Origin: Candidatus Brocadiaceae bacterium
GTDB lineage: Bacteria; Planctomycetota; Brocadiia; SM23-32
NCBI GenBank assembly: GCA_012728835.1
Contig: JAAYEJ010000026.1
Span: 29,099 to 93,098, forward strand
DNA: 64,000 nt
Reading direction: 5' to 3'
Shown here: positions 62,199-64,000 of the stretch, one piece after another
How positions within the stretch are numbered: position 1 is the first letter of the stretch
Layout: each line of letters begins with the position of its first letter
Notes under the pieces: generated by a model
What the model was told of the DNA's origin: nothing
The model's database searches: none
What the model saw: the letters and a program-made list of their open reading frames with translations, nothing else
Program-made: the position numbers and the translations under genes

Positions 62199-63596
62199 AT
62201 GCCTGCACCGTGCACGTTGCCCAGCATCGTGCTGATCCTTGTGGACGACATGGGCTACGGGGACTTCAGCGCGTTCAACGGCGGCCTGTCCAGTACGCCC
62301 ACGCTTGACGCGCTGATGCAGCAGAGCGTCTGCCTCTCCCAGCACTACAGCGCCTCGCCCATCTGCGCGCCCGCCCGGGCGGCGCTGATGACCGGCCGCT
62401 ATCCCCACCGCACGGGCGCCATCGAGACGCGCGAACTGCGCGGGCTCTGCAACATGGCCCTGCGCGAGACGACCATCGCCGACCTGCTGAAGCGCGCCGG
62501 ATACACGACCGGCCTCGTGGGCAAGTGGCATAACGGCTGTCTGCGCAAGGAGTTCCACCCCCACGCGCGCGGCTTCGACGAGTTCGCCGGATTCCGCAGC
62601 GGCTGGCAGGACTACTTCCACTGGGTGCTGGAGCGCAACGACCGCTTCGAGAGATCCGACGGCCGCTACCTCACCGATGTCTTCACGGACGAGGCCGTAG
62701 ACTTCATCCGGCGCCGCAAGGGCGGGCCGTTCTTCCTGAACCTGGCCTACAACGCGCCGCACACGCCGCTGCAGACGCCCGAGGACGAGGTGCGGCCGTT
62801 CGCCGAGACCGGCAAGTTCAACCGCGGGGTCAGCACGATCTACGGCATGCTCCACCGGATGGACGCCGGCGTGGCGCGCGTGCTGGAGACGCTGCGCCGG
62901 GAGGGCCTGGAAGACAACACGATCGTCCTGTTCACCAGCGACAACGGCCCGCAGTTCGGCGGCCGGGGCGAGGACTGCACGACGCGCTTCAACTGCGGCC
63001 TCCACGGCTCGAAGAGCTTCGTCTACGAAGGGGGGATCCGCGTGCCGGCGATCCTCCGCTGGCCGGCCGGGATGGACGGCGGCCGGGAGCTGCACCACAT
63101 GGTGCATTTCTGCGACTGGCTGCCGACGCTGCTGGCCGCCGCCGGCCTCGAAGTGCCTGCCGAACTGGATGTCGACGGCGCGAACGTCCTGCCCGCGCTG
63201 CGCGGCGAGAGCAACCAGGTGCCGACCGTTCGGTTCTGGCAGTGGAACCGCTACCAGCCCGTCGTTACGAGCAACGCCGCGATGCGCGACGGTGACTGGA
63301 AGCTCGTGCGGCCGTCGATCGAGGAGACGTTCCGGACGGACCCGGCGGAACAGGAGCTCGACAGCGCCTACCGCAACGAGCCGTGGAAGGGCCACGACGT
63401 GATCACCGGCGCCTACCCGCCGCGCGAACTGCCGGAGCCGCATCCGCTGGAGCTGTACAACATCGCCGACGACCCGCGCGAGGAGCATGACCTGGCCGGC
63501 GAGCACCCGCGGCGCGTGCGCCGCATGTCCGACGCGCTGGAGACCTGGTTCGAGCAGGTCGAGGCCGACCGCGCCGCGGCCGGCGGGCCGTGGTAG
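62199..63596 (+). CDS. Sulfatase (formylglycine type)
   Basis: A 465-residue type I sulfatase that hydrolyses sulfate esters. It has the metal site LILVDDMGYGDFSAF, the formylglycine motif in CAPARAALMTGRYPHRTG, the family-typical GLVGKWHNG lysine, TSDNGPQFGG, and the closing LYNIADDPREEHDLA. Unlike the sulfatase-fold protein at 30517, the Cys of C-x-P-x-R is intact and can be matured if a formylglycine-generating enzyme exists (none in window). No clear signal peptide is visible. ATG 62199 follows GGAGG at eight bases. Pairing with a hexosaminidase-like barrel suggests a sulfated amino-sugar substrate. Confidence 0.92.
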   Translation: MPAPCTLPSIVLILVDDMGYGDFSAFNGGLSSTPTLDALMQQSVCLSQHYSASPICAPARAALMTGRYPHRTGAIETRELRGLCNMALRETTIADLLKRAGYTTGLVGKWHNGCLRKEFHPHARGFDEFAGFRSGWQDYFHWVLERNDRFERSDGRYLTDVFTDEAVDFIRRRKGGPFFLNLAYNAPHTPLQTPEDEVRPFAETGKFNRGVSTIYGMLHRMDAGVARVLETLRREGLEDNTIVLFTSDNGPQFGGRGEDCTTRFNCGLHGSKSFVYEGGIRVPAILRWPAGMDGGRELHHMVHFCDWLPTLLAAAGLEVPAELDVDGANVLPALRGESNQVPTVRFWQWNRYQPVVTSNAAMRDGDWKLVRPSIEETFRTDPAEQELDSAYRNEPWKGHDVITGAYPPRELPEPHPLELYNIADDPREEHDLAGEHPRRVRRMSDALETWFEQVEADRAAAGGPW

Positions 63597-63667
63597 GCGC
63601 GGGCAAGAGGACTTCGGTGACTCCCGTGCGGCACGAGGGCGGCGCGCGATCGCGGGTCACTCTCGGA

Positions 63668-63785
63668 TGTCATCCTGAGCGGCACGTGGACGATGTGACG
63701 GTCGCGAGTTCGCCCTCGGGTGTCATCCTGAGCGGCACGGCGACGGTGTGACGGTCGCGAGTTCGCGCCCGGGTGTCATCCTGAG
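63668..63785. repeat. 53-bp tandem direct repeat (about 2.2 copies)
   Basis: Units at 63668-63720 and 63721-63773 share TGTCATCCTGAGCGGCACG at the start and GTGACGGTCGCGAGTTCGC toward the end, with a few substitutions; a third truncated unit starts at 63774 with TGTCATCCTGAG. They lie downstream of the sulfatase gene in the 404-base terminal stretch. Confidence 0.8.
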
Positions 63786-63942
63786 GCCCGCTCAGGCGGG
63801 CCGAAGGACCTCGATTCGGCAATCAGGGCGACGCGGCCGAATGCCGGAAGGCTCGTCGGTCACGTGTCCGGGTTGCGTGCTCGTAGCGGCGCCGGAAGCC
63901 ACACAGGCGAGATCCTTCGTCGCTGCGCTCCTCAGGATGACA
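63775..63942. repeat. Inverted-repeat intergenic element bounded by GTCATCCTGAG
   Basis: GTCATCCTGAG at 63775-63785 is matched by CTCAGGATGAC at about 63931-63941. Close to each end is a CGAAGGACCTC / GATCCTTCG pair. Translating it gives the VILRSAATKDL string seen in false proteins from many bacterial genomes, which marks a widespread dispersed repeat rather than a gene. From 63942 to the end I see nothing further. Confidence 0.65.
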
Positions 63943-64000
63943 GGTTGTGGCCGGGCCAGGCGGTTCGGGGATGCGGAGCTTGGCCCGCGCGGCACGTGGA

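Noticed and set aside
63668..63785. Considered as a CRISPR array
   Set aside because: Only two to three adjacent 53-bp units, with no unique spacers and no cas genes.
63792..63995. A 67-codon frame containing VILRSAATKDL
   Set aside because: This string is a hallmark of a dispersed intergenic repeat mis-annotated as protein in many genomes.

Overview
The window is high-GC bacterial DNA from a free-living heterotroph. It carries no rRNA or tRNA genes that I can see. Gene content points to the Planctomycetota or a close PVC relative: two sulfatase-family proteins, several Gfo/Idh/MocA oxidoreductases, the alternative two-domain GlmU-like protein next to GlmS, a four-helix-bundle 'suffix' protein, a giant HEAT-repeat protein with zinc ribbons, and an anti-sigma/ECF pair. 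This assignment is inferred from gene families, not from a marker-gene tree. Coding density is high, genes lie on both strands, and third-position GC is extreme, which produces many long false ORFs opposite real genes.

Layout. 1-5.8 kb: the start of an AddB-like nuclease/helicase subunit cut by the left edge, a DsbD-type thiol-disulfide transporter, and a reverse-strand set of zinc-ribbon protein, LemA, HtpX-like protease and ankyrin protein. 5.9-13.6 kb: a reverse-strand unit read as giant zinc-ribbon/HEAT membrane protein, ECF sigma factor, zinc-finger anti-sigma factor, and an exported PDZ protein built like DegS/HtrA with all three catalytic residues lost. 14-16.3 kb: DnaJ-TPR protein, ribosome silencing factor RsfS, and a four-helix-bundle protein carrying in-frame copies of a 31-bp GATC-rich palindrome. 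16.3-22.5 kb: a leuC / giant acyl-CoA-dehydratase activase / leuD operon, followed by a TetR regulator with its own promoter and operator.

23.3-32.9 kb: a GC-rich duplicated intergenic segment, then glmS and a glmU-like gene for UDP-GlcNAc supply, then an apparent sugar-catabolic run (GlcNAc-kinase-like protein, GH4 glycosidase, FAD oxidoreductase, a sulfatase-fold protein with threonine at the nucleophile position, acetyl-xylan-esterase-like hydrolase). 33-37.4 kb: Gfo/Idh/MocA oxidoreductase and Mfd on the reverse strand. 37.5-44 kb: a housekeeping run from a strong sigma-70 promoter: pheA, tpiA, secG, yicC, gmk, rpoZ, coaC, dut and a PfkB/HldE-type kinase. 44.1-49.7 kb: a secreted pilin-tailed hypothetical, aconitase, NADP-isocitrate dehydrogenase and an unassigned TIM-barrel-like protein.

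49.7-64 kb: a hairpin-rich convergent gap, a zinc-site-less MDR dehydrogenase, a lone fumarase beta subunit overlapping endonuclease III, a secreted coiled-coil protein, a lipoprotein with a clear intrinsic terminator, DNA polymerase X, a reverse-strand set (enolase-superfamily enzyme, Gfo/Idh/MocA oxidoreductase, site-2 protease with CBS domains), a lipoprotein-type acetolactate decarboxylase, a GH20-like barrel, a canonical sulfatase, and a terminal repeat-rich stretch. The observations most worth following are the activase inside the leuCD operon, the ECF/anti-sigma module with its dead DegS-like partner, the palindromic element inside a coding sequence, and the Thr-type sulfatase homologue in the sugar cluster.
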